Shown piece by piece: positions 51,683-61,868 of a stretch of DNA of 64,000 nt. Location: the NCBI RefSeq assembly GCF_001655005.1, contig NZ_LXET01000047.1:62001-126000 (forward strand), read 5' to 3'. The first letter of the stretch is position 1; every line of letters starts with the position of its first letter. The DNA is from Hafnia paralvei ATCC 29927 (GTDB lineage: Bacteria; Pseudomonadota; Gammaproteobacteria; Enterobacterales; Enterobacteriaceae). The position numbers were made by a program, and so were the translations under genes. The notes under the pieces were generated by a model, which did no database searches, was not told the DNA's origin, and worked only from the letters and a program-made list of their open reading frames with translations.

Positions 51683-54600
51683 TCACTGCCCAATGGTGAC
51701 TGATTCTGGTGTGCTTCCTACCGCGCGCCATTGTGGAATATACATAGACTCTACCTGAGGCGCGGGGAGTAAGTATTTCCCTGGAGTTACGGCTCTTGCA
51801 AGATACAGCAGCGTTGTATGCTGTTCTGGCTGAACGTCTATCGCGGCAATATAGCGATCGTCTCTAAACTCTTGGTGTTTAACCGCTGACTGGCGAGAGG
51901 CATCTAACAGGGAAACCACTTCGGCGGCAGCTTCATTCATGCTGGCGCTGGAATCATTAAGATTTTGGTTTTCCAGTTCCACCCCCGCCGGTAGCAAATC
52001 AACCACCAGCGCGTCTGGTACATGCTCAGATGACCAGATTTCCAAGTGGACTAAGAACAATTGTCCACTTTTCAGTTGGTTTAAATCTACAGGTTTGCCG
52101 TCCAAGCCAATGAAGTCACGTTTGATATCCAAATTGTTACTCATCGGCTGAGGCGCTGACGATGGATACCCCACTACGTCAAAACGAGGATAAAGTGCTG
52201 ACTCGCCTTGGTTATCTATCACTAACCCATTAGCTAGCCAAGACTCATCATAATCTTTCACCTGCATGCTTTCACCGCTGGCTAAATCCATCCCTTTGGC
52301 AGATGAAATAACCGTTTTCCATGGCCCCTCAGGTTGACCAATAGCGTCTTTGCTTGCCATAAACACAGAATTCAGTTCCTGCGTAGACAAATATTTGATG
52401 GTTGTCAGCCGATCGGACAGTGAAAGTAAGCGCTGCTCCTGTGCTTTTGGCTCCACGTTAAACTCTTCCATCAGCGCGATAATCATCGCTTCATCGCGCA
52501 CTGGGCTACCATAATCGTCTAACCAGTAATTGTTAGACTGACGCGACATTGCCAAGCCTTGTTTCAAAGCCTCTTCACTGCGCGGCACATCCCCCATGAC
52601 CTTCAGAGCAATGCCTAATTGAACCAGCGGTAAACCCGATTCAGCCTGAGCTCGGCGCTCATACAACTCACGCAAAGCGCCTAACGGAGCCTGTTTTTGC
52701 TTGGCTAATACAAATCCCGCATAGGCTTGTACGGCAAAGCGAGTCGCGTCTGGACGAGCACTGGAACTCACATCAATTCGGTTACGATCCTGCAGGTAAC
52801 GCAGTAATACGGCATCTGCCTGCTTTAATCCGTCGTCAGACACCGCAAATCCACGTTCACGCGCGCGATGCAAGAAGTCGGTTACATAAGCGGTCAGCCA
52901 ATATTCCTCTGGGCCATCGCTACTCCATAACGCAAAGCTGCCGTTGTAGCGCTGCATTCCCAGTAATCGATTAATACCCGTTTCAATTTTTTGGCGGCGA
53001 ACCTCATCGCTTGAAGTTTTAATGCCTAACTGCGCCAACTGCTGCTGGTTGGTATATAACGATGGATAGAGCCCACTGGTTGTTTGCTCCGCACAACCAT
53101 ACGGATAGGCGTACAGCTCACGAATATAGCGGGCTATATTCAGTGGCGGACGGCTTGTCAGTAATAACTTCGCTTCAGGAGCATCTAGCCCAGAAAGCTG
53201 TGCTGCATCCACACTCCAGCTTTCTCCCGGCTGAATCACGCTCGCCAAATGGCGTGTTTCAGCGGGATACGCTGGGCGGACACCTATTTTCCAGCTGTGC
53301 TGATAGTCACTGATTTGTTCGCCAGGCAGTTGCATCCCAACAATTCGCACCGCAACGCTACCTTCACCAAAACCATTTTGCGCAGTCACTGGGATGGTTA
53401 GAGTTTTGCGTTCGCCATTTTCCAAAACGAGCGGCTGACTATTTTCACCGCTGAGGCTAATTAGGCCACTGGTGGTCAACGCAACCCCTAAGGTCTGCGG
53501 ATGTCCTGATAAATTCGTCACATCAAGCGCGAGTTGGCTGCTATCACCGCCCGCTAAGAAACGTGGGGTTTGCAACTCCGCGATCACCGGCGCGGCTACC
53601 GTCATCTTGCGTTCTGCACTACCAAAATTCTGGCCATTCCACGCCTGCGCCATCAAGCGCAATTCACCGTTAAAATCAGGCACCGGCAGTTGAATGACGC
53701 CGTTGCCATTTTCATCTAAGGCCACTCTTTGCATCTGCTGAGCAACAATATTGACATCCGTTGGCGGTTTTTTACCACCGCGGGACATATCGCCATCACC
53801 ACCAAAACGCAGCGTACCTAAACGACCCGATCCTTCAATCAACTGACCATAAATATCATATTGATCTGCACCATAGCGTTTACGGCCTAAGAAGGCGTCA
53901 TAAGGGTCAGGCGTTTGAAAATCCGTGACATTAAGAATCCCAACGTCTACCGCAGAGAGCAACACCATGACATCTTTCTGTTTCTCTCCTTTGACGCTGG
54001 CAACGTTTACCTGAACGGGTACGGTTTGATTAGGCCGAATTTTATCTTGAGCGGTCAACGTCACATCTAATCTACGCGCCTCTTCATTCAGCGGTACATG
54101 CAATAAGCCTACTGCGCGCTTCGGCGTCACTTGTCGATCTTTCTCTCCAGGGCGAACCACCAGCGCACTAAGATATAAATCGTGACGGCGCCAAGCCTGA
54201 TTTAAGGGGACGTCGACCGTGATGCCTTTTTCCGGCACGTCAATTTCCTGCCACCACAGAGGCCCTTCACTGGACTCCATCATCAGATAGCCTTTACCTG
54301 CGGTTGGCGCAGTAATCGTGACCTTAGCTTTTTCACCCGGTTGGTAGTTTGGTTTATCCAGTTTGAGCTTAACCTGATCGGGACGCACTGCTCCCGTACC
54401 ATCGGTATTATCTTGCCAACGGTATCCAGCCCAGAAACGCACGCTGTTTATTAAACCATTATCGGGATCTTTGACCTCAATACGATAAGAGCCCCACTCT
54501 ACGGGGAAGCTCACTTTTGCACTGCCTTCAGCAGCGATATTCAGCGTTTGCTCTCCCACTGCGAGATCTTTTTGATCGTACTGCGACTGCCAGCCAGATG

Positions 54601-56683
54601 ACTCCGACCACTGCCAGTAGTAATCCCTACGTTCCTGAATGAGCGTGGCTTTTAATCCCTGCTTCGCCAAGCGCTTCCCTTGAGGATCGGTATAGATGAC
54701 ATCAAACGAGGCTTCGCTATTTTCATCTACCATTGGCTGGCTGCGATAGCTATTGGTTTGATAATCGTAGATTTCTTGCTTGCCAAACAAAGGACGAATT
54801 GCTGACAACGTTTTAGCCGGCCACACATTCTGTTCACTGCGACGAGTGACAGGACGTCCACCTGACTCTAATAAACTTGCTTGAAAAATAAGACGCACCG
54901 GCGATTTAACATCACCCCACTGGCTTTCTGTTTTGATACTCGCTTTACCTTGTGCATCCAGCGTGGTATCGACTTCATCCAAAGTGCGTCTGAGGCTTTC
55001 CTCTGGCTCTAAACCAAAACGATAGCCCGGTAAATCGGCAACGGCTTCAGTGAGTGGACGCAAATAAAGCTGGCCTTGTAAGCGATTGGAGTCCGCCGGA
55101 GCACCATATAAATAGCGACCAGAGACATCAAACGTTACGCTCTGGTTCATCTCAAGCGGAGCCACACTTTGCGGTTTGACGTCTAATGCCATACGCTCTG
55201 GCATGAAGTCTTCAACATTGATGGCGTAATAACGCGGTTGGTTATCACCAAGGTTAAAGCGCAGCGACCATTTGCCGGTTGCCGCACCCTCCGGCAAGAC
55301 ATAACGATACTGATACAGCCCATTTTCTGGCTTCCAGACAAAGCTGGATGCCACGCTGTCATCTGGACGTAAAACATCCACTTTAATCGGCTGTTCCGGC
55401 AGTGGCTGTCCATCAGCATCGCGCAGCAACGCGTTAACGATGACCGTTTCGCCTGGTCGATAGAGATCGCGGGGGCCAAAGGCAAATATCTGCTTGGTGA
55501 ACCCCTTTGGACCGTCAATATCAAACTCGCTAAGATCTAACGCAGGTTGTGTTAAATCGATAATGCTGGTCTGCCCGTTTTGGGTCGCCAACAGTAATTT
55601 GGCTTTCGGTGATTTACCCAGTTGTGCATGACCCTGCGCATCCGTTTTACCTTCAGCCAGCACGCGCCCTTTCTCATCTAGCACCTGCAAAGCGACGTCT
55701 TTAATCGCTCCACCACCGGCGAGTGCTTGAGTAAATACATCCATGCGTTCATGGTAGCTATGTAACGAAACACCAATATCGCTCAGCGTGAGTAACGTGG
55801 CTGGATTGCTATAGGTGTAGCGACCTGCCTGCTGCATAACCGCAAGGTAAACACCGCTGTCTTGTAATGGCTTAATATCTGCAAGTGGCAGTTGAAGTTT
55901 TTCTCGCGTGTTACGCTGAGGGTTAAGATCAAAACGTCCGGTATAAACAAGATCGGCCATTTTTAGCAATTCGTCGGCACGCCAAGATTCAACAGACTGA
56001 CCATATCCCCATTCTGATAGAAACGCAGGTAGCGACGTCGATTTGATGCGATAGAAATTCACATCAACACTGTTCACGTTAAGCGCCATGACCGGTAAAC
56101 CCGCTGCGACTTTACCTGGCAATAGCGAACCGCGGCTAGCAAACCCAACGCTTGGTTGAATATCCTTGGTGGCTATTTTCTGTTGGGCTTCTTTACCCAA
56201 AGTCGCGCCATTGAGAGCGGTCAATTCAGGATCAACTGTTAATAATAATTTGCGCTTTGGCTCTAAATGACGCAAACGCAGTTCACGTAAATTATCTGCC
56301 AGCTCCCACGCACCATCAATTTTGCCATTCTCGGTGTCGACCAAATGAACACGATCGGCAAATTTTTGTTTGGGATCTAGGGGAACGGAAAATGTCAGAA
56401 CCAGCGCCGCAGCGCCATCCAATTGAAGTTCAGAGGCATCAAGTAAAGCGAGAGCCTTGCCCTTTGACTGTTTTGCCAACTGCGCTAAATCGGCATCGCT
56501 TAATACTTTCTTTTGCGTAGTCGTCGCTGTTGCCGAATCCGATGGTACCGTGGTTTTCACATCGCTGTTGTCACATGCAGAAAGCACGGTGATAAGTGCG
56601 GCCACGAGTGCACTACGACGCAAAATACGTGCGGTACAGTGTTTATCTGGCAGGGATGATCCTTCGCGCATGACATTTTCCAT
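51683..56683 (-). CDS. yfhM: Bacterial alpha-2-macroglobulin lipoprotein YfhM
   Basis: A 1666-residue lipoprotein of the alpha-2-macroglobulin family, anchored by the Cys of LSAC (about residue 37). Many MG-type beta domains precede the thioester motif YGCAEQTTSG, in which Cys and Gln are kept and the middle residue is Ala (E. coli YfhM, as I recall, has CLEQ and animal A2M has CGEQ). It traps attacking proteases and works with PbpC. The frame runs to a TTG at 56716; ATG 56683 or 56671 are better starts, and 56683 is used. sseA, which flanks sseB in E. coli, is absent here. Confidence 0.94.
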   Translation of the reverse strand: MENVMREGSSLPDKHCTARILRRSALVAALITVLSACDNSDVKTTVPSDSATATTTQKKVLSDADLAQLAKQSKGKALALLDASELQLDGAAALVLTFSVPLDPKQKFADRVHLVDTENGKIDGAWELADNLRELRLRHLEPKRKLLLTVDPELTALNGATLGKEAQQKIATKDIQPSVGFASRGSLLPGKVAAGLPVMALNVNSVDVNFYRIKSTSLPAFLSEWGYGQSVESWRADELLKMADLVYTGRFDLNPQRNTREKLQLPLADIKPLQDSGVYLAVMQQAGRYTYSNPATLLTLSDIGVSLHSYHERMDVFTQALAGGGAIKDVALQVLDEKGRVLAEGKTDAQGHAQLGKSPKAKLLLATQNGQTSIIDLTQPALDLSEFDIDGPKGFTKQIFAFGPRDLYRPGETVIVNALLRDADGQPLPEQPIKVDVLRPDDSVASSFVWKPENGLYQYRYVLPEGAATGKWSLRFNLGDNQPRYYAINVEDFMPERMALDVKPQSVAPLEMNQSVTFDVSGRYLYGAPADSNRLQGQLYLRPLTEAVADLPGYRFGLEPEESLRRTLDEVDTTLDAQGKASIKTESQWGDVKSPVRLIFQASLLESGGRPVTRRSEQNVWPAKTLSAIRPLFGKQEIYDYQTNSYRSQPMVDENSEASFDVIYTDPQGKRLAKQGLKATLIQERRDYYWQWSESSGWQSQYDQKDLAVGEQTLNIAAEGSAKVSFPVEWGSYRIEVKDPDNGLINSVRFWAGYRWQDNTDGTGAVRPDQVKLKLDKPNYQPGEKAKVTITAPTAGKGYLMMESSEGPLWWQEIDVPEKGITVDVPLNQAWRRHDLYLSALVVRPGEKDRQVTPKRAVGLLHVPLNEEARRLDVTLTAQDKIRPNQTVPVQVNVASVKGEKQKDVMVLLSAVDVGILNVTDFQTPDPYDAFLGRKRYGADQYDIYGQLIEGSGRLGTLRFGGDGDMSRGGKKPPTDVNIVAQQMQRVALDENGNGVIQLPVPDFNGELRLMAQAWNGQNFGSAERKMTVAAPVIAELQTPRFLAGGDSSQLALDVTNLSGHPQTLGVALTTSGLISLSGENSQPLVLENGERKTLTIPVTAQNGFGEGSVAVRIVGMQLPGEQISDYQHSWKIGVRPAYPAETRHLASVIQPGESWSVDAAQLSGLDAPEAKLLLTSRPPLNIARYIRELYAYPYGCAEQTTSGLYPSLYTNQQQLAQLGIKTSSDEVRRQKIETGINRLLGMQRYNGSFALWSSDGPEEYWLTAYVTDFLHRARERGFAVSDDGLKQADAVLLRYLQDRNRIDVSSSARPDATRFAVQAYAGFVLAKQKQAPLGALRELYERRAQAESGLPLVQLGIALKVMGDVPRSEEALKQGLAMSRQSNNYWLDDYGSPVRDEAMIIALMEEFNVEPKAQEQRLLSLSDRLTTIKYLSTQELNSVFMASKDAIGQPEGPWKTVISSAKGMDLASGESMQVKDYDESWLANGLVIDNQGESALYPRFDVVGYPSSAPQPMSNNLDIKRDFIGLDGKPVDLNQLKSGQLFLVHLEIWSSEHVPDALVVDLLPAGVELENQNLNDSSASMNEAAAEVVSLLDASRQSAVKHQEFRDDRYIAAIDVQPEQHTTLLYLARAVTPGKYLLPAPQVESMYIPQWRAVGSTPESVTIGQ

Positions 56684-56764
56684 TATTAGTCCGAATGACT
56701 CTATTATCTGCGACAAATAATGAAAGTGAAATGCCGAAAATTTAATTCAGAATATACTAGGCCT

Positions 56765-56796
56765 AAAATGAAAATAGAGAGCCTTGCGGCTCTCTC
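56765..56796 (-). terminator. Terminator of sseB
   Basis: AGAGAGCC-GCAA-GGCTCTCT hairpin followed on the minus strand by ATTTTCATTTT, 14 bases past the sseB stop. Confidence 0.85.
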
Positions 56797-56809
56797 TCAA
56801 ATTGTATTA

Positions 56810-57646
56810 TTACGCAGTTCCACTGGCTGGAATGCTATTTCTAAGCCAACTGCCCCAGCGGCGCTGATAAAACGGCTGAGTATGTGTTTTGAGATAGTGA
56901 CTTACCGCATCGCCTTTCTCATCCGTCACCAGGCAGAGATCAACGGGCTCCTCCTCTGGTGCCGTTTCGCTCGCTAAGCTTCCCGTTTCCTGAATTAACA
57001 GTTCGATTTCAGCATCGGAGCCGTCAATTTCTAATCCAATCAAAAGATTTGGCTTTTCATCCGCGGTTTGATCCTGAAATAGGGCCAAATAAGCATTACG
57101 TACAATTTTACGCTGGGTAAATAACGTCGTTAGCGCATCAACCATTGCAGACGGGTACTCTTCCGGCTGACCAAGTAAGATTTTGCTTCCACCGTCAATC
57201 ACCTGCTCCATCGGCTGCGCCATGCCCCCTGTCTGAAGGAGCATTCCCACTTCCTGCGGATAAAAGGCTTTGCCATATTCACATTTTGGATTCAGAAACA
57301 GCTGCGCGCCTTTTGTCATCGCAAATAAATCGCGCACCGGCAGTGCCATAAACGGCTGTTCTTCATCCTCAACCGCCTGCTGTAGCATTTTCAGCGAGGA
57401 GAAAAAGGGAATCGTTGATAGACCATCCTGCATCTCCCAATGCTGAACATTCAGCTCAGTATTAGGCGCTATGATTAACTCACCTTTATCCTGTACACCG
57501 CTTTCAGCCAGAATATAAACCGTGGAATCTAGCAACGTGCGGTAAAACAACGTGCGATAAGCAGGATCTTTCACCGCCTTCTCAAGGCTTTTTTCTAGCT
57601 GTTCTTCTGGCGTGTCATGGTGATGATCGTGATGATGAGAACTCAT
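56810..57646 (-). CDS. sseB: Enhanced serine sensitivity protein SseB
   Basis: A 278-residue cytoplasmic protein of the SseB family. A histidine-rich N-terminus (SSHHHDHHHD) precedes the conserved core (LPVRDLFAMTKGAQLFLNPKCEYGKAFYPQE). E. coli SseB alters serine sensitivity when overproduced; its molecular role is unknown. The ATG at 57646 has a strong GGAG site and is preferred over 57658. It follows pepB, the E. coli order. The His cluster may bind metal. Confidence 0.9.
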   Translation of the reverse strand: MSSHHHDHHHDTPEEQLEKSLEKAVKDPAYRTLFYRTLLDSTVYILAESGVQDKGELIIAPNTELNVQHWEMQDGLSTIPFFSSLKMLQQAVEDEEQPFMALPVRDLFAMTKGAQLFLNPKCEYGKAFYPQEVGMLLQTGGMAQPMEQVIDGGSKILLGQPEEYPSAMVDALTTLFTQRKIVRNAYLALFQDQTADEKPNLLIGLEIDGSDAEIELLIQETGSLASETAPEEEPVDLCLVTDEKGDAVSHYLKTHTQPFYQRRWGSWLRNSIPASGTA

Positions 57647-57734
57647 CGGGTACTCCAAAAATGATCGGTATATCAGCCACCTTCCAGCCTCCTCTTTTTC
57701 GGAGGAGGCGTAGAATGAGGTCTAAAGCTCGTCA

Positions 57735-59033
57735 TTAAGCCTTTGCTTTTTCCAACAACAGATTCGCCAGCGCTCGTACGCCTAGACCCGTTGCACCCGC
57801 CGCCCACTGATCGACCGCGCTCTTGCGATAGGTAGCGGAACAGTCAATATGTAACCACCCTTGGCGATACTCTTTAACGAAATAAGACAAGAAGGCCGCT
57901 GCGGTACTTGCTCCAGCGCCATATGCAGCACCAGCAACGTTATTCAGCTCTGCGAAATTAGAGGGTAGTTGGCTACGGTGGAACTCAGCCAGCGGCAAAC
58001 GCCAGAAGGCTTCGTTTTCCTGCTCTGCGCTTTGCAGTAAATCAGCAGCCAGTGCGTCATCAAAGCTGAACAATGCATGGTAGTCATTACCCAAGGCGGT
58101 TTTAGCCGCGCCGGTCAGCGTGGCACAATCGATGATCATCTCAGCATTCTGTTCTGATGCATCAATTAAACCGTCGGCCAAGACCAAACGTCCTTCCGCA
58201 TCGGTATTCATAATTTCAACGGTTTTACCGTTACGGTAAGTGATAATATCGCCCAGTTTAAAGGCGTTGCCGCTGACCAAGTTATCGGCACAGCAAAGAA
58301 ACAGTTTTACACGCTGGTTTAAACCGCGTGAAACCGCCAACGCCAGTGCGCCGGTAACCGTAGCCGCGCCGCCCATATCCGACTTCATAGAGTCCATGAA
58401 TGCACTTTGCTTCATGCTGTAGCCACCTGAGTCAAAGGTAATCCCTTTGCCTACCAAGCAAGCCAGAACCGGTGCATCAGGATTGCCGGTTGGGTTGTAG
58501 TCCAATGCAAGCAACACTGGTGAACGTTCAGAGCCGCGACCGACGGTATGCAGCCCCATGTAACCCTGTTCACGTAGATCTTCACCTTTGGTAATGCGAT
58601 AGCTCACGTTATCGCACGCTACGCTGCACATTAGATCGACTGCGCGCTGTGCCAGTTGCGAAGGGCCAACGTCTTCCGCTGGCGCATTGATCGTGTCTCG
58701 TACCCAGTCAACGATCTTCAGGCGGCGATCCAATTCAGCACGATCGGATTCGCTCAGTTCTGGCCACTGCACCTGACGCGATCCTTTTGGACCACGGTAG
58801 CCTTGCCAGAATGCCCAGCATTTTTCCAGATCCCAGCCTTCACCGCTCAGATGTACCTGTTTGATCCCTTGGCCATCCAGCTTACGTGCCGCACGCTGGA
58901 CGGCGACAAGTTCGCCGCTACCGTTCAGATGGATCACCATACCTTCGGCATTAGAGCTCAACAGTGCTTTTTCCCCCCAGCGTGCATCCGCTGGCTGATG
59001 GGACAAACTAATCGGCATAAATTCGTTCGACAT
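57735..59033 (-). CDS. pepB: Peptidase B PepB (M17 leucyl aminopeptidase family)
   Basis: A 432-residue hexameric M17 aminopeptidase (E. coli 427) that releases N-terminal residues, best from acidic peptides. The metal-binding motif NTDAEGRLVLAD, the lysine region VGKGITFDSGGYSMK and the DMGGAATV stretch are conserved. The gap to sseB has a GCCTCCTC / GAGGAGGC hairpin (57688-57709) without a T-run. It is separated from iscX by a 300-base gap with a repeat element. Confidence 0.95.
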   Translation of the reverse strand: MSNEFMPISLSHQPADARWGEKALLSSNAEGMVIHLNGSGELVAVQRAARKLDGQGIKQVHLSGEGWDLEKCWAFWQGYRGPKGSRQVQWPELSESDRAELDRRLKIVDWVRDTINAPAEDVGPSQLAQRAVDLMCSVACDNVSYRITKGEDLREQGYMGLHTVGRGSERSPVLLALDYNPTGNPDAPVLACLVGKGITFDSGGYSMKQSAFMDSMKSDMGGAATVTGALALAVSRGLNQRVKLFLCCADNLVSGNAFKLGDIITYRNGKTVEIMNTDAEGRLVLADGLIDASEQNAEMIIDCATLTGAAKTALGNDYHALFSFDDALAADLLQSAEQENEAFWRLPLAEFHRSQLPSNFAELNNVAGAAYGAGASTAAAFLSYFVKEYRQGWLHIDCSATYRKSAVDQWAAGATGLGVRALANLLLEKAKA

Positions 59034-59164
59034 AAGTCTTCTCCTGATATCCCCGTCTTACGTCAAATACAGATGCGTTGACCGTAACTTGTATGATGCG
59101 GGGTATAGTTATTAATCGTTCGTTTTTCAGTGAAATTGTTCAGCGATTATTATTGCTCAGTACT

Positions 59165-59273
59165 TATACCAAAAATAATTCGAGTTGCATTGAGGCAGCC
59201 AGCGAGCGCATTCCAATGATGCGTACTCAACGAACATCACTCCCCCTGATGCGGCTTGAATTATGACGGGTAC
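59165..59273. repeat. Palindromic intergenic repeat, long form
   Basis: The ends TATACC-AAAATAATTCGAGTTGCA and GGCTTGAATTATGACGGGTA are inverted relatives. They match the family of enterobacterial intergenic palindromes whose ends read TATACCCTAAATAATTCGAG and CTTGAAGTATGACGGGTATA. It is about 109 bases, placed between pepB and iscX. The right end is followed by a second ACGGGTACATTTA, a short direct duplication (59266-59292). Confidence 0.75.
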
Positions 59274-59295
59274 ATTTACTACGGGTACATTTAGT

Positions 59296-59320
59296 AAAAA
59301 GGCCACCTTCTCAGGTAGCC
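59296..59320 (-). terminator. Terminator of the isc operon
   Basis: GGCTACCT / AGGTGGCC hairpin with one mismatch, followed on the minus strand by TTTTTACT. It lies about ten bases past the iscX stop. Confidence 0.85.
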
Positions 59321-59329
59321 CTATGCTGT

Positions 59330-59530
59330 TTACTCTGCTTCATCTAACCAGACTAGCAAGATCGCTTCCAGAATTTTTTCGTTTGATTTTGTAGGATCAT
59401 CATCGAAATCTTCTAGATCGCAAATCCACTGGTGCATATCGGTGAAACGAACCGTTTTAGGATCAACATCTGGAAACGCGTCATACAGCGCTTCGCCAAT
59501 CTCACGGCTGTCTTGCCACTTAAGTCCCAT
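59330..59530 (-). CDS. iscX: Fe-S assembly protein IscX
   Basis: A 66-residue acidic protein, the E. coli length. GLKWQDSREIGEALYDAFPDVDPKTVRFTDMHQWICDLEDFDDDP is the family pattern. It binds IscS and iron and tunes cluster assembly. Last gene of the isc operon, 69 bases after fdx. Confidence 0.96.
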   Translation of the reverse strand: MGLKWQDSREIGEALYDAFPDVDPKTVRFTDMHQWICDLEDFDDDPTKSNEKILEAILLVWLDEAE

Positions 59531-59599
59531 ATCTTCTCCCTAATAAGCGTTATGAGTACTGCCCTGCCCACGTTAAAAGTGGCAAACACATCGCTTATT

Positions 59600-59935
59600 T
59601 TAATGCTCACGCGCGTGGTTAACGGTGTAACGAGGGATCTCGACAACCAAATCCTGATCCGCTACTTTTGCCTGACAGCTCAGGCGACTTTCCGGTTCTA
59701 GGCCCCATGCTTTATCTAGCATGTCATCTTCCAGCTCGCTGCTTTCTTCCAGCGAGTCAAAACCTTCGCGGACGATACAGTGGCAGGTTGTGCAAGCGCA
59801 TGATTTCTCGCAAGCATGTTCAATTTCGATTCCGTTACGCAGAGCAACGTCGAGAATCGTTTCGCCTTCCTGAGCTTCAAGAACTGCGCCATCTGGGCAG
59901 TGCTCCTGATTAGGAAGAAATACGATTTTTGGCAT
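59600..59935 (-). CDS. fdx: [2Fe-2S] ferredoxin Fdx
   Basis: A 111-residue adrenodoxin-type ferredoxin that donates electrons to cluster assembly on IscU. Ligands Cys42, Cys48, Cys51 and Cys87 are in ACEKSCACTTCHC and RLSCQAK. The C-terminus PRYTVNHAREH is the usual one. It starts two bases after hscA stops. Confidence 0.97.
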   Translation of the reverse strand: MPKIVFLPNQEHCPDGAVLEAQEGETILDVALRNGIEIEHACEKSCACTTCHCIVREGFDSLEESSELEDDMLDKAWGLEPESRLSCQAKVADQDLVVEIPRYTVNHAREH

Positions 59936-59937
59936 TT

Positions 59938-61788
59938 TTAAACCTCATCCACAGAATGACCAGCCAGCGCTCGGCGAACAGATGCATCCATCCGACGCGC
60001 AGCAAATTCTTGCGTTTGTGCATCAAGCACTTTAATCGCAGCTTCAATATCTCCAGCAACATCACCCGCAGCGGCCTGCTCTAGGGCAGTAACGGCCTGC
60101 TTGATGTTACCCAGCTCTGACTCGCTGAGCAGTGCAGAATCTTCCGCCAGCGCACCGTTCAGGCTTTCCAACACACGAGCCGCTTCTACTTTTTGTTCCG
60201 CCAGCATACGCGCACTGATATCCCCCGTGGCATTTGCCATGGAGTCTTTAATCATGGTGATGATTTCATCATCGCTCAGGCCATATGATGGTTTTACCTG
60301 AATCGAAGATTGCACACCGGTGGATTTTTCCATCGCGGTGACGCTCAGTAGACCATCAGCATCAACTTGGAAAGTTACGCGAATATGCGCACCGCCAGCA
60401 GGCATGGCAGGGATCCCTCGCAAAGTGAAACGTGCAAGAGAGCGGTTATCTTGGACCAGCTCTCTCTCACCCTGCACAACATGGATCATCATGGCGTTTT
60501 GACCATCTTTGAACGTCGTGAACTCCTGCGCGCGCGCTACCGGAATCGTGGTATTGCGCGGGATCACTTTCTCAACCAATCCGCCCATGGTTTCTAAGCC
60601 CAGAGACAGTGGGATAACGTCCAACAGCAGCATTTCCGAATCAGGTTTGTTACCCACCAGAATATCTGCCTGAATAGCGGCACCAATGGCCACGACGCGA
60701 TCGGGGTCGATAGAGGTCAGCGGCGTACGGCCAAAGAAATCGCCCACCAGTTCACGAACTAAAGGAACACGAGTAGACCCCCCAACCATCACCACTTCAA
60801 TGACTTCATCGGCGGTGACGCCAGCATCTTTCAACGCACGGCGACAGGAAAGCAAAGTCCGCTTAACCAAAGATCCAATCAGTTCGTCAAACTGCGCGCG
60901 AGTCACGCAGCCTTTCCAGCCCGCTACCTCAACGTCTACTTTTTCAGCATTGCTGAGCGCGATCTTGGCTTCAACAGCCACATCAAGGAACTGGCGCTGA
61001 ATACGCGCATCGCTGCGATCGGCATAACCAGATTGCTCACGTAAAAAATCGGCCAGCAGATGGTCGAAATCATCACCGCCCAGAGCCGAATCGCCGCCGG
61101 TCGCTAAAACTTCGAAGACACCACGGCTTAAGCGCAGAATAGAAATATCGAAAGTGCCACCGCCCAGATCGTATACCGCAATTACACCTTCTTGGCCTGA
61201 ATCTAAACCATAGGCAATCGCCGCCGCGGTAGGCTCATTCAGCAAACGCAATACATGCAAGCCAGCCAGACGCGCTGCGTCTTTCGTCCCTTGGCGCTGA
61301 GCATCATCAAAATAAGCAGGAACGGTGATTACCACACCATCCAGCTCACCTTCCAGTGTCTCTTTTGCACGCTCTGCCAGCGCTTTTAAAATTTCAGCTG
61401 ACACTTGAATGGGGTTCACCGATCCGCCCGCCGTTATCATCATCGGTAAGCCATTTTCGCTGGCCTCGAACTGGTAAGGCATATGCGGATAGCGTGCTTG
61501 GACATCGGCTAAAGAGCGTCCCATCAGGCGCTTGGCAGAACTAATGGTATTAACCGGATCTTGAGCCGCCTGTTGGCGGGCGTCATAGCCAACGTTAATT
61601 TCGTCTTTAAGATAATGGACGACAGAAGGCAGCAAATGACGGCCCTGCGCATCGGCCAGAGTTTCTGCTTGGCCGCTGCGCACGGTCGCCACCAATGAAT
61701 TGGTCGTACCTAAATCGATACCCGCCGCTAAACGGCGTTGATGCGGAGCAACACTCAGCCCCGGCTCACTAATTTGCAATAAAGCCAT
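59938..61788 (-). CDS. hscA: Hsp70-type chaperone HscA
   Basis: A 616-residue specialised Hsp70 (E. coli 616) that, with HscB, releases Fe-S clusters from IscU by binding its LPPVK motif. The ATPase domain has GIDLGTTNSLVATV and YDLGGGTFDISIL; the substrate-binding domain starts near 390. Its start is 80 bases after hscB. Confidence 0.98.
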   Translation of the reverse strand: MALLQISEPGLSVAPHQRRLAAGIDLGTTNSLVATVRSGQAETLADAQGRHLLPSVVHYLKDEINVGYDARQQAAQDPVNTISSAKRLMGRSLADVQARYPHMPYQFEASENGLPMMITAGGSVNPIQVSAEILKALAERAKETLEGELDGVVITVPAYFDDAQRQGTKDAARLAGLHVLRLLNEPTAAAIAYGLDSGQEGVIAVYDLGGGTFDISILRLSRGVFEVLATGGDSALGGDDFDHLLADFLREQSGYADRSDARIQRQFLDVAVEAKIALSNAEKVDVEVAGWKGCVTRAQFDELIGSLVKRTLLSCRRALKDAGVTADEVIEVVMVGGSTRVPLVRELVGDFFGRTPLTSIDPDRVVAIGAAIQADILVGNKPDSEMLLLDVIPLSLGLETMGGLVEKVIPRNTTIPVARAQEFTTFKDGQNAMMIHVVQGERELVQDNRSLARFTLRGIPAMPAGGAHIRVTFQVDADGLLSVTAMEKSTGVQSSIQVKPSYGLSDDEIITMIKDSMANATGDISARMLAEQKVEAARVLESLNGALAEDSALLSESELGNIKQAVTALEQAAAGDVAGDIEAAIKVLDAQTQEFAARRMDASVRRALAGHSVDEV

Positions 61789-61868
61789 CTTGAGCTTCCG
61801 TTAAACAAGATTTGTCAGAACAACGTCTGTTAGCAAACATCCATTGAATCAACACAATCAAAAATCGG

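Noticed and set aside
57688..57709. Intrinsic terminator between pepB and sseB
   Set aside because: The GCCTCCTC/GAGGAGGC stem has no T-run on the minus strand, so I mention it only in the pepB entry.
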